From Ralstonia pickettii DTP0602 (GTDB lineage Bacteria; Pseudomonadota; Gammaproteobacteria; Burkholderiales; Burkholderiaceae), in the NCBI GenBank assembly GCA_000471925.1, contig CP006668.1:2108001-2172000 (forward strand): 64,000 nt of DNA. The letters run 5' to 3'. This document shows, one piece after another, positions 33,721 through 42,540 of the stretch. The notes under the pieces were generated by a model that saw only the letters and a list, made by a program, of their open reading frames with translations, was not told the origin of the DNA and ran no database searches. The translations under genes were made by a program, and so were the position numbers. Positions within the stretch are counted from its first letter, which is position 1. Every line of letters starts with the position of its first letter.

Positions 33721-34452
33721 TCACGCATTCGATGGCTCCCGGAAAACCGCCGTGGCCTGTCGCGCGGCGCGGCGCCATAGATCCCACGCTCGGCCAATCT
33801 GGCTGTCGTTGGCACGCTCCGCGGCCAGGGCCTCGGCCACCGTGAGGTAGCGGATCTCGCCGCCAAGGCGTACCGAATCCAGTACGAGACGGGCATTGAC
33901 CTGGGCATACACGGCGCAATAGACGGCCTTTTCAAGCGAGTCAGCCGCAACCGTGACACCGTGCCCGCGCATCAGCACGACCGTGGCGTCGCCCATCCTT
34001 GCAGCGAGTGCATCACCAAGGCGGTTGTCACGGATCAGCATGTCAGAGCCATCGCCCGCTGCCTCGGCGATGTCGAACACCGGAGCGCCCCGCGCAAGAA
34101 AGCCGCTCATATGGCAAATCGGTCGCAAGGTGGCGCCTCGTACCACACCAAATGGAATCAGTGCCGGCGCGTGGCTGTGCACCACGGCCCTGATTTCCGG
34201 CCGCGCGCGATAGAGTGCAGCGTGGATATAGCGCTCGAGAAACACCTTGTGGCCGTGCGCTTCGATGGGCTCGCCATCGAGACCGAAGGTGAGAATGTCA
34301 TCGGGGCCGGCCTGCGCGGGAGCCATGCTGCGCGACATCAGGAAGCGGTCACCGTCCGGATGACGGGCGCTCACATGCCCGAACGCGTCAAGTACGCCTT
34401 CATGGAACAGGATATGGCCGGCGTCGGCCAGGTTCTCGACAAGAGTTTCCAT
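33721..34452 (-). CDS. class II aldolase/adducin family protein
   Basis: A 243-residue paralogue with the metal ligands in VVHSHAPA and MRGHGVTV and a glutamate in the IEAHGHKVFLERYIH region. In the cluster it may cleave a hydroxy-oxo acid formed after ring opening, the step that HpaI- or MhpE-type aldolases perform in classic meta pathways. That role is inference. It is separated from the upstream porin gene by 10 bases, so it is co-transcribed. Confidence 0.88.
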   Translation of the reverse strand: METLVENLADAGHILFHEGVLDAFGHVSARHPDGDRFLMSRSMAPAQAGPDDILTFGLDGEPIEAHGHKVFLERYIHAALYRARPEIRAVVHSHAPALIPFGVVRGATLRPICHMSGFLARGAPVFDIAEAAGDGSDMLIRDNRLGDALAARMGDATVVLMRGHGVTVAADSLEKAVYCAVYAQVNARLVLDSVRLGGEIRYLTVAEALAAERANDSQIGRAWDLWRRAARQATAVFREPSNA

Positions 34453-34462
34453 GGGTACCCCC

Positions 34463-35560
34463 TCAGAAAATATGCTTCACGCCAACCATCGCGCCGAATT
34501 GATTGCCGCCCGGGGCAGCGTTGGCACCGGCTGCACCGGAACTGACCGACAGCGCAAGGTTGCCTCGGTTATCCAGGAAGCCGGCAGTGCCGTCGATCGA
34601 GGTCCGCTTGCTGAATGTATAGGTCGTGCGCGCTGCGTAGAGCCACGCCTTGTTGGCGCTGTCGTGAAAGCGCAGGTAGAACGCCTCGGCGTCGACACTG
34701 AGCGCTGGCGTCAGTGCGTAGGAGGCGCCGAGGAACCACATATCGCTCCGGGGCGTGGTACTTCCGTCGTTGTCGCGCCGCAGCCAACCGCCGCCAACCT
34801 TGCCCTTGCCGATATTTGCATAGCCGTTGACGGTCAGGCGATCATCCTTGAGGCCGCTGTTGGTCAGCCCGCCGAATGCCCCGGTGCCGCCGCGGATCGA
34901 GTCGTAGGCTGCACTTGCTCCCCAAGTAGAAGTGTCGTACTTCAGCAATACGGACCATTCCCGGCACGCACGGTGGTCGGCCGGGTTCTCCCCGGCGCAG
35001 TTGGTGCCCGAAGGCCCGGGGCCCGCGTTGACGGTGTCGCGGCCGAAGCTGTACGTGCCACCGACCGTCAGCGGGCCGAACGCGCCTTTGTAAGAGACTG
35101 CGTTGTCGGTGCGCGCGCTCGGCAGGTAGCTGTCGAGCGAGGAGGAGCCGAACGTGTTGGGACCAAGCATGTCTGGTTCCAGCATCGACCAGAACAGCAT
35201 GGTGTACTGCCGCCCGAATGCCACCTGGCCCCAATTCCCGGACAGCCCGACCCATGCTTGCCTGCCGAATAGCCGGCCACCCTGGTTGGACGCGCCCGTG
35301 TCGGGGGCGAAGCCGGATTCCAGCACGAACTGGCTCTTGAGTCCTCCACCGAGATCCTCCGTGCCGCGTAGACCCCAGCGTGAAGGCACCGTGCCGGCCA
35401 GGCCAGGCATGCGAACCAGGTTGTCCTTGCTGGTGCCCACGTTGGACACGAACTCGATGCCCGTATCGACGACCCCATAGATGGTGACGGATTGGGCATG
35501 GGCGTGACCCATCCCGGCCACGCAAGCGCAAAGCGCCGCGGCCATTGCTGACTGCTTCAT
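34463..35560 (-). CDS. Gram-negative porin
   Basis: A 365-residue outer-membrane general porin of the beta-proteobacterial type. The signal peptide ends AHAQ and is followed directly by SVTIYGVVDTGIEF, the usual first strand. Alternating beta strands run through, and the C-terminus ends in GVKHIF, with the terminal phenylalanine needed for assembly. The ATG at 35560 follows GGAGA. Its location in the aromatic cluster suggests it admits the growth substrate. An upstream in-frame extension is ignored because it overlaps the MFS gene. Confidence 0.92.
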   Translation of the reverse strand: MKQSAMAAALCACVAGMGHAHAQSVTIYGVVDTGIEFVSNVGTSKDNLVRMPGLAGTVPSRWGLRGTEDLGGGLKSQFVLESGFAPDTGASNQGGRLFGRQAWVGLSGNWGQVAFGRQYTMLFWSMLEPDMLGPNTFGSSSLDSYLPSARTDNAVSYKGAFGPLTVGGTYSFGRDTVNAGPGPSGTNCAGENPADHRACREWSVLLKYDTSTWGASAAYDSIRGGTGAFGGLTNSGLKDDRLTVNGYANIGKGKVGGGWLRRDNDGSTTPRSDMWFLGASYALTPALSVDAEAFYLRFHDSANKAWLYAARTTYTFSKRTSIDGTAGFLDNRGNLALSVSSGAAGANAAPGGNQFGAMVGVKHIF

Positions 35561-35598
35561 TGTGTCTCCTCTGACTTTCTTGTCTTGTAGGAATGGCG

Positions 35599-36899
35599 CT
35601 ACCGAGGGCTCCGATTGGCGTCGACCGCAGCCGCGGCAATCAACGCCGGCACGATGCCCGCCATGAAAATGTCTCCGGCGCCCCAGTTCCAGCCAAGCAG
35701 CACGCCGCCCAGGACGGGCCGCTGATGGACCCGATGCGGCCGATGCCGACCGCGCAGCCGATACCGGTGGCACGCATCCGGGTGGGATAGATCTCGGCGG
35801 CCAGCGCGTTGAAGCCCGCCTGCGCGCCCTGCACCGCTGCGCCGATCGCAAAGCTGACCGCAACCACCAGTGCATGGTCGTGCGGCCAGGCCGCAAGCAC
35901 CAGCGCCAGCGCGGCGTAGGTGAGCAATTCGCAGAGGAGAACTCGACGCGCGCCAAACCGGTTCATCAAGGCGCCCTGCACCACCGAACTCAGCACCCCA
36001 CCGACGCTGAACGCCGTGATTGCCGCAATGCCGACCGACGTGGGGTGATGCGCGCTGATCAGCACGGCTGGCATCCAGCTCACGATGAAGTACAGCACCA
36101 CGAGGTTGAGGAAATACGGAATCCACAGCAGGATGGTGCCGGTGGCACGACCCTCGGTGAAAAGCAGCCGGATCGGCACGCCGGCCGTGGTGGGATCGGC
36201 GGACCGATAGGCTTCGTTTGCGCGCAGATCGGGCGCAATGCGGCGCATGATCTCCGACAGCCTGGCCATGTCGTGGCCTCGGGCAATCAGGAACCGAGCC
36301 GATTCCGGCATGATCCATGCAATCAGCAATGCAACGGCCAGCGGTAGCACACCGCCCACGATAAATACCGACTGCCAGCCGAACCGTGGCAGCAAAGCAG
36401 CAGACACGGCGCCGCCAAGCACGGCGCCCAGCGGCATGCCGCACATCAGCGTGGTAACGGTGGTCCGCGCGTAGCGCTGCGGCGCATACTCGGAGGCCAG
36501 CGCAATGGCGTTGGGCAGCGCGCCACCAAGGCCCACGCCGGTGAGCAGCCGCAGCACGAACAATTGCTCCAGTGACGCCGCGTAGGCCGTAGCCAGGGAC
36601 AGGCTGCCGAACAGCACGCAGGAGAACACGATCATCGTCTTGCGGCCGTAGCGGTCGGCCAATGGTCCGAGTACCACGGCGCCCAGCAGCATGCCAATCA
36701 GCCCGGCACCGAACGTCGGGCCGAAGGACGTGAGCGGAACGCCGAGACTGGCGGCAATCGATGGCGCCAGCATGCCGATGGTCTGGGTATCAAAACCGTC
36801 GAGGATCGCGACAAGGATGCACAGGCCGATGGCAAGGCATTGGAACCGCCCGAGCGGGCGGGCATCGATGACTTCGTGGACCAACAGGGGCGCAATCAT
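35599..36899 (-). pseudogene. MFS aromatic-acid transporter gene with a one-base frameshift
   Basis: The frame from 36899 encodes an AAHS-type MFS carrier (LDGFDTQTIGMLAPSIA, then PLADRYGRKTMIV) through about residue 390. At about 35714-35719 it shifts into an unrelated tail (SWAACCLAG) stopping at 35640. The expected last transmembrane segment (PVLGGVLLGWNWGAGDIF) continues in another frame to 35599. Restoring one G in the GGCCCGTCC run joins the halves. Known members import aromatic acids with protons. Whether the deletion is real or a sequencing error cannot be told here; if real, the last helix is lost. Confidence 0.82.
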
Positions 36900-36979
36900 G
36901 GCGTTGTCTCCGATATCGGGGAGGATTCCCCCTCTTTTTATGGATGGGTAAGATCGGCGCCGGCCGGCGCCGGTCCTGA

Positions 36980-37819
36980 TCAGGTGCGAATCCAGCCTCG
37001 CCCCCAGGAGTTGAGCGTGTACTCCTCATGCGGCCAGACGCCGGGGGCCTGATCCGCCGCAACACGCTCCAGCTCCGCGGACAACTCGACGCGATTGCCG
37101 TCGGGGTCCGTCACCATGAAGAAAAGGTTGTTACCCGGACCGTGTCGACCAGGACCAAAGAAGATGCCTCGCCGCACACGTGCAAAGCGGTCTCCCCAAT
37201 CCCGGATATCGTTCCAGCAACTGGTCTCGTAGCAATGGTGGTCCCAGACATTGCGGGATCCCTGGAAGAACGCCAGCGAGTGGTGCTCGTCGTCAGAGCG
37301 CAAGAAGCATGTGGCGACTGTCCCCTCATCCGCCACAACTTCGTCGGAGATCGTGAAGCCGATGCGTTCCACGTAGAAATCGACGACAGTCTTGAGCTCC
37401 GTGGTCTGGAACACGGTGTGCTGCAGCCGGGCCGCCAATCGGTCCGGCTGGCGGCCGGAGCGTGGCACGCCAAACAGCAGCCTGCGCCCCTGCGGGTCTG
37501 TCACCGTGAATGCCCCCGGGGCAAAGAAGATCTCACCTTCCGGGCCTGAGTCGCAAACCAGCTCAGCCAGACGATCGCGCAGTTGCGCCAGCTCTTCCGG
37601 CGAGCGCGCGGCATAGGCTGCCATGGCCAACCCGCCGCTCTCACCTTGATGGATCACTACAGCGCGTTCACCACCGGCGAGGGCGATCAGTCTTTCTGGG
37701 GCCGACACCGGCTGCAGCTCGAACAACTCCTGGTAGAACGCGGCGAGTGCGTCTGGTGCGCTGCTGCAGAGATGAAGGTGGTGGAGCCGGAGCGGCGTCG
37801 TAGTTTGTAGTGTGGTCAT
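36980..37819 (-). CDS. extradiol-type VOC dioxygenase
   Basis: A 279-residue vicinal-oxygen-chelate protein of type I extradiol dioxygenases (catechol 2,3-dioxygenase-like), which cleave catecholic rings with Fe(II) and O2. Two repeated modules are visible. The C-terminal one carries plausible metal ligands His134 (QHTVFQTT), His194 or His195 (WDHHCYETS) and Glu245 (NRVELSAEL), at spacings close to BphC. It lies between the MFS carrier and a flavin monooxygenase, matching hydroxylation followed by ring cleavage. The exact substrate is unknown. Confidence 0.85.
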   Translation of the reverse strand: MTTLQTTTPLRLHHLHLCSSAPDALAAFYQELFELQPVSAPERLIALAGGERAVVIHQGESGGLAMAAYAARSPEELAQLRDRLAELVCDSGPEGEIFFAPGAFTVTDPQGRRLLFGVPRSGRQPDRLAARLQHTVFQTTELKTVVDFYVERIGFTISDEVVADEGTVATCFLRSDDEHHSLAFFQGSRNVWDHHCYETSCWNDIRDWGDRFARVRRGIFFGPGRHGPGNNLFFMVTDPDGNRVELSAELERVAADQAPGVWPHEEYTLNSWGRGWIRT

Positions 37820-37849
37820 GATGAACCTTGCTTGTCTGTTGGCCCGGAA

Positions 37850-39517
37850 TCAGCGTGTCAAAGCCGCGCGCCCGTTGGCGACTGCCTCATTCGCGGCGCT
37901 GGCGTTTGACATGTCGATGCCGATGCGCCGGCCAAATGCCGTGGACAACGCATCAGCATCGTGGTGCGCGAACACACCGGCCACATATCTGTCCGGACGA
38001 ACCACGACCACTTTTCCGGCCAGCCCCCTCAGTGCCTGGGGCATGGCCGCCGGTGCCAGCTCGACCGGCACATAGCCGCGTTCAGTCGCGAGGCGCACCG
38101 TCTCCGGCGCCAGTGCCGGCAGCAGCACGACGCGGCGCGTTTCCAGCCTGCGCCACAGGGCGCGGGCGAGTCCGGTGGTATCTACCAGTGCCTCGGCGCC
38201 GATGGCGATGTGAGCAAAGCCATGACCGGTGACCTCATCGAGCGGCAGTAGCTTGCCCTCGACGGTGCGCACACTCGGCTGCGGCAACATGGTGCCGACA
38301 AGTCCGACGGTGTCGGTTTCGCTCATTTCCAGCAAGCCGTTGTGGAAGCGCGGCTTTGGCTTGAACTTCATTTGCAGGAAATAGTCGCGTACGGGCGGCA
38401 TCAGCGCGGTCGCGCGGAAGAACGTGGAGAAGGCCCAGGCTGCCAGGCGGCTGCGCGGCGCCATCACAATGCCCAGGTTCAGTGCCAGGCGAATCAGCGC
38501 CCATGCATGGTCGCGGCGCTCGGCTTCATAAGACTCCAGAGCGGCCGGCGCCAGCTTGTTGTGCAGCACGGCCGCGAGCTTCCAACCCAGATTGTGTGCA
38601 TCGCGTACACCGCTGTTCATGCCCTGGCCTGCATACGGTGGAGTCAGGTGCGCCGCATCGCCGGCAAGGAATATGCGCCCTACGCGCCAGCGATCGGCAA
38701 CGCGGGCATGGAACGTGTAGACCGTCTTGCGCACGATATGCGCAGGGCGATCCGCGCGGAACGGGCGCAGCAGTTCGGCAATGCGCTCTGGCCGCAGAAT
38801 CTCTTCGTCGGTCTCGCTCTGCTTCAGCAGGAATTCAAACCTGCGTGTCTGATGGGGACCGGGTACTTCGACGGTGGGGCGTGCGGGATCGCAGTACGCC
38901 CGGGTCTGCCAGAACGTGTCGTCGTCGCTTTCGGTATCGACGACCAGCCAGCGCGCGTTGAACGACGACCCGACCAGCGTCGCACCGATGGACTGACGCA
39001 CGAAGCTGCGGCCGCCATCGGTGCCGACCACATAGGCGGCGTTGATCTGGACCTGCCCGTCGGCGCACTGCACGATGGCACGCGCGCCATCGTCATCCTG
39101 CGACAGGGATTCGAGCGTATGGCCGAACAGCACGCGCACCGAGGGGTGGCGCTTCAGTCCATCGCGCAGCGTCGCTTCGAAGAGTGGCTGGCGAAATGCG
39201 TTTCGCCGCGGAAATCCGTACTCGCTGGCAGTGGGTTCAACCTTGGCGAAGCAGTGGCCGCCGGGGCGCGTCAGGTAGTGCACGCCGTAGCCGGGCACCA
39301 CGTCTTGCAACACGGCGTCGACCAGGCCGATCGCCTGCATGGTGCGCAGCGATTCGTCATCGATGGATACCGCGCGTGGTTCAGCCACGGTGCTTGCCTT
39401 GCGGTCGATCAGGATGGTGTCGATGCCTTGCTGCCCCAGGATGTTGGCCAGTGTCAGGCCTGTCGGGCCGGCGCCAACCACCAGCACGGCGGTCGCAAGC
39501 GAAGGGGAATGGGTCAT
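37850..39517 (-). CDS. FAD-dependent aromatic monooxygenase (MhpA-like)
   Basis: A 555-residue class A flavoprotein hydroxylase similar in length and motif order to 3-(3-hydroxyphenyl)propionate hydroxylase. The FAD motif GAGPTG is at residues 15-20. The FLAGDAAHLTPPYAGQGMNS signature lies mid-protein, and a thioredoxin-like C-terminal domain is present. It would add a second hydroxyl to a phenolic acid using NAD(P)H and O2, preparing it for the extradiol enzyme. It starts 41 bases after the FAH-family gene and ends 30 bases before the dioxygenase gene. Confidence 0.9.
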   Translation of the reverse strand: MTHSPSLATAVLVVGAGPTGLTLANILGQQGIDTILIDRKASTVAEPRAVSIDDESLRTMQAIGLVDAVLQDVVPGYGVHYLTRPGGHCFAKVEPTASEYGFPRRNAFRQPLFEATLRDGLKRHPSVRVLFGHTLESLSQDDDGARAIVQCADGQVQINAAYVVGTDGGRSFVRQSIGATLVGSSFNARWLVVDTESDDDTFWQTRAYCDPARPTVEVPGPHQTRRFEFLLKQSETDEEILRPERIAELLRPFRADRPAHIVRKTVYTFHARVADRWRVGRIFLAGDAAHLTPPYAGQGMNSGVRDAHNLGWKLAAVLHNKLAPAALESYEAERRDHAWALIRLALNLGIVMAPRSRLAAWAFSTFFRATALMPPVRDYFLQMKFKPKPRFHNGLLEMSETDTVGLVGTMLPQPSVRTVEGKLLPLDEVTGHGFAHIAIGAEALVDTTGLARALWRRLETRRVVLLPALAPETVRLATERGYVPVELAPAAMPQALRGLAGKVVVVRPDRYVAGVFAHHDADALSTAFGRRIGIDMSNASAANEAVANGRAALTR

Positions 39518-39558
39518 GGGTGTCTCCTTATCCGGCGCTCGATGGCGCCGGCCTGCCG

Positions 39559-40407
39559 TCACTCGTCCTGGATACCGTTGCACAGGACGCCGATGCCGGA
39601 GATTTCCACTTCGACCGTATCGCCCGCACGCATCCAGAGCGGCGGATTGCGGAACGCCCCCACGCCGCCGGTGGTGCCGGTGATGATCACGTCGCCGGGA
39701 CGCAGTTCAGTAAAGGTGGAGCAGTAGGCGATGACGTCGCCCACGCTGAAGATGAGATCGTCGGTGCGTGCCTGCTGCACGACCTCACCGTTCAGGCGCG
39801 TAGTCAGCGTCAGCTTCGATGGATCAGGAATCTCATCAGTGGTCACCAGCCACGGGCCAAATGCCCCCGTTTGCGGGAAGTTCTTGCCAGGCGTGAACTG
39901 GATGGTGTGCTTCTGCCAGTCGCGCACGCTGCCGTCGTTGTAGCAGGAATAGCCCGCCACGTAGCCCAGCGCGTCGGCGGCACGGACGTGGCGTGCAGTC
40001 TTGCCGATGATGACGGCCAGCTCGCCCTCGAAATCGAGCTTTTCCGATACACGCGGACGAAGGATCGGTTTGCCGTGCGCCACCTGCGAGTCGGCAAAGC
40101 GGGTGAAGAACATCGGGTACTGCGGCATGTCGCGGCCGGTTTCGCGAACGTGCGATGCGTAATTGATGCCAACGCAAAGGATCTTCTCCGGATCGGGAAT
40201 CACGGGCAGGAGTTCGACCTCGGCAAGAGCCAGCGATGGCTGGCTGCCAGCCACGATTTCGGCGATGCGCGGCAGGGCGCCATTCGCGAGGGCTTCGCGC
40301 AGGCTGGCACCGACGGACTCGATGTGTGGCGTAAGGTCGACAATCTTGTCGCCGATCACGGCACCAAAGGCGTGGTGGCCGGCATGAAGGAAGCTGGTGA
40401 GTTTCAT
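39559..40407 (-). CDS. fumarylacetoacetate hydrolase-family protein
   Basis: A 282-residue FAH-superfamily enzyme with metal ligands Glu127 and Glu129 (DFEGELAVI) and Asp158 (SCYNDGSVRDW). Members hydrolyse acylpyruvates or act as hydratases or decarboxylases on meta-cleavage products. As first gene of the operon after the IclR operator, it probably acts on the ring-opened product made by the extradiol enzyme. The start is close to the consensus N-terminus (MKLTSFLHAG). Confidence 0.9.
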   Translation of the reverse strand: MKLTSFLHAGHHAFGAVIGDKIVDLTPHIESVGASLREALANGALPRIAEIVAGSQPSLALAEVELLPVIPDPEKILCVGINYASHVRETGRDMPQYPMFFTRFADSQVAHGKPILRPRVSEKLDFEGELAVIIGKTARHVRAADALGYVAGYSCYNDGSVRDWQKHTIQFTPGKNFPQTGAFGPWLVTTDEIPDPSKLTLTTRLNGEVVQQARTDDLIFSVGDVIAYCSTFTELRPGDVIITGTTGGVGAFRNPPLWMRAGDTVEVEISGIGVLCNGIQDE

Positions 40408-40458
40408 CTGATACTCCTGGGTCCAAAGGCAATGTCAGGCTGGGTCGCAGCCGCCTGG

Positions 40459-40499
40459 TTGACTGCATTATTCGCAAAATACGCGAATAATGCAGTCAA
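40459..40499. promoter_or_regulatory. perfect 17-bp inverted repeat, IclR operator candidate
   Basis: TTGACTGCATTATTCGC (40459-40475) and its exact reverse complement (40483-40499) flank a seven-base AAAATAC spacer. It lies in the 185-bp divergent region between the aromatic operon and iclR. Each arm begins with TTGACT, a -35-like hexamer. Its size and location suit binding by an IclR-family dimer or tetramer. Confidence 0.85.
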
Positions 40500-40592
40500 T
40501 GTTTACCATTAGACGCAGTTGGCGGGATTCTTGCATGCATCCAGACGCGCTTGGTGTTATGCTCGCGGAATTGGACTACGGAGCAATGGAGA

Positions 40593-41327
40593 ATGGCCAC
40601 GGACCGCGCACTTGGTGTGCTGAGCCTGTTTTCGCTGGACAAACCGGTGTGGACGGCCGAGGACGTGGCCGCGCAGCTTGAGGTGTCGATCAGCAGCGCT
40701 TACCGCTACCTGTCGAATCTGATGGACATGGGACTAGTCGCGACTGCTGGTGCAGGCCGCTATGTCCTGGGGCCCGCCATTATTCAACTCGACCGCCAGA
40801 TCCAGCTGACCGACCCCATGCTGCGGCAGGCGCGCCCGATCATGGAGGAGTTGATCGTTTATGCGCCGCCGGGATCGGTGATGCTGTTGTGCCGCGCATT
40901 TGGAGACTCTGTGCTGTGCGTGCATCAGGTGCTCAACCAAGGGCCGCAAGCCGTGGTGAGCTATGAGCGCGGCCGACCAATGATCATGTTTCGCGGCGCC
41001 ACATCGCGGATCATCCTTGCGTACCAGCAGACGCGGACACTGCAAGCGATCTACAGCAAGCATGCGGAGGAGATTCGCGCGGCGGGCCTGGGCGAGGACT
41101 GGACGACATTCCGTCAGACCCTGAGCCGCCTGCGCAAGGCGGGCCATGCCGTCTCACATGGAGAGATCGACCCTGGTCGCGTGGGGATCGCCGCCCCCAT
41201 CCTTAACGAAGACGGGCGTCCAGTCGGGAGCCTTAGCTACGTTGTGGCGGAATCGGAAGTGGACGCACGCGGTATCAGTCGCCTTGTGCACCTGCTTGTG
41301 CCGGCCGCGGCGGAGATTCGTGCGTGA
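40593..41327 (+). CDS. IclR-family regulator
   Basis: A 244-residue regulator with an N-terminal winged helix at about residues 4-60 (WTAEDVAAQLEVSISSAYRYL) and a C-terminal IclR effector domain (residues 75-240). The start at 40593 has GGAG nine bases upstream and matches family length; an in-frame codon at 40551 is less likely. It is divergent from the eight-gene aromatic cluster, with a perfect palindrome between, so it is the likely pathway activator or repressor responding to the substrate or a ring-cleavage intermediate. Confidence 0.9.
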   Translation: MATDRALGVLSLFSLDKPVWTAEDVAAQLEVSISSAYRYLSNLMDMGLVATAGAGRYVLGPAIIQLDRQIQLTDPMLRQARPIMEELIVYAPPGSVMLLCRAFGDSVLCVHQVLNQGPQAVVSYERGRPMIMFRGATSRIILAYQQTRTLQAIYSKHAEEIRAAGLGEDWTTFRQTLSRLRKAGHAVSHGEIDPGRVGIAAPILNEDGRPVGSLSYVVAESEVDARGISRLVHLLVPAAAEIRA

Positions 41328-41479
41328 TTCCAGGTAATGGTGTTCGGGTCCGTCGCTCACGCGGAAGAAAAGGCGACGCCAGACCCGAGTTCGAGCGGAT
41401 GCTGGCTTACGGCAACGGCTTCGCACGCGGTGTGGTCCAGCATCCGATCATCGCGCATGGTTTTCTCCCTCCTGCCAGT

Positions 41480-42460
41480 TCAAAGATCCAGCACCAGCCG
41501 CTCGCTGCGTGCGCGCGACACGCACGGCGTCAGGCACGACTGCCGTTCTGCCTCATCGAGGATGTAATCATGGTGGTCCACCTCGCCACTCAGGTAACGC
41601 ACCTTGCAAGTCCCGCAAAGCCCTGACTGGCACGACGTCTCGAGCGCCACGCCCGCGGCCTGCAGCGCCTCGGCCAGGTTCTGGGCTGCGCCAACGCTGA
41701 CTTCCTGGCCGGTGCTGGCGATCTGCGCGATAAAGCCTCCGGCGTCCGCAACGCCGCCCGCGCTCGCCGGCGCAGCCGGCGCCTTGAAGTGCTCGCAATG
41801 GACCGTACCGGCCGGCCAGTGCGCCGAGGCCTCGCCGCAGGCCTTCATGAACCCACCCGGACCACAGTAGTAGAGGTGCGTGTCGGCCGCCGGCCGCGCC
41901 AGCATGCCGGCGATATCCAGCCCGTTGGCCGGATTGCCGCCGTCGAAGTGATAGTGGACATGGCCGCCCAGCGTCGACAACTCGTCCGGGAAGGCGGCAC
42001 ACTCCGGCGCCTTGGCACAGTAATGCAGTTCAAAATCGGCGCCCGCCGCCCGCAGGCTGTGCGCCATCGCCTTGAGCGGCGTCACGCCGATGCCGCCCGC
42101 CAGCAGGACCACCTTACGCGCCCCGCCCACCAACGCAAAGTGATTCCGCGGCGCGCTGACCGCGACACGGTCGCGCACGCGGATGCGTTCATGCACCGTG
42201 CGCGAGCCGCCGCGCCCGCCCTCGTCGCGCAGCACGGCGATGACATAGCGGTGGCGCTCGGCCGGATCATTGCACAGCGAGTATTGCCGCACCAGCCCGG
42301 GCGCGACATGCACGTCGATATGCGCGCCCGCCGTGAACGGCGGCAGCGGCCGCCCGTCGGGCTCGACCAGTTCATAGGCATTGATGCCGGCGGCTTCGGC
42401 GCGGATTTGCCGGACCAGCAGTTCCATCGGGCCGGCGCCGTGTTCAGTGGTGGTGCTCAT
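41480..42460 (-). CDS. phthalate-dioxygenase-type reductase (FNR plus 2Fe-2S)
   Basis: A 326-residue electron-transfer protein that takes electrons from NADH to a Rieske oxygenase. Domain order is flavin-binding barrel (RQYSLC at residues 58-63), NAD-binding half (GGIGVTP at 122-128), then a plant-type ferredoxin with Cys277, Cys282, Cys285 and Cys309. This matches the PDR/VanB class. The ATG at 42460 begins MSTTTEHG. It lies 80 bases downstream of the Rieske oxygenase gene, its evident partner. Confidence 0.92.
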   Translation of the reverse strand: MSTTTEHGAGPMELLVRQIRAEAAGINAYELVEPDGRPLPPFTAGAHIDVHVAPGLVRQYSLCNDPAERHRYVIAVLRDEGGRGGSRTVHERIRVRDRVAVSAPRNHFALVGGARKVVLLAGGIGVTPLKAMAHSLRAAGADFELHYCAKAPECAAFPDELSTLGGHVHYHFDGGNPANGLDIAGMLARPAADTHLYYCGPGGFMKACGEASAHWPAGTVHCEHFKAPAAPASAGGVADAGGFIAQIASTGQEVSVGAAQNLAEALQAAGVALETSCQSGLCGTCKVRYLSGEVDHHDYILDEAERQSCLTPCVSRARSERLVLDL

Positions 42461-42540
42461 TTCGGATTCCTTGACTGCAAGCATCGGCGCGGACGGCGGC
42501 GCGCATGGCAGCGCCGCCCGCTCCATTCAGGCGAACCGCG

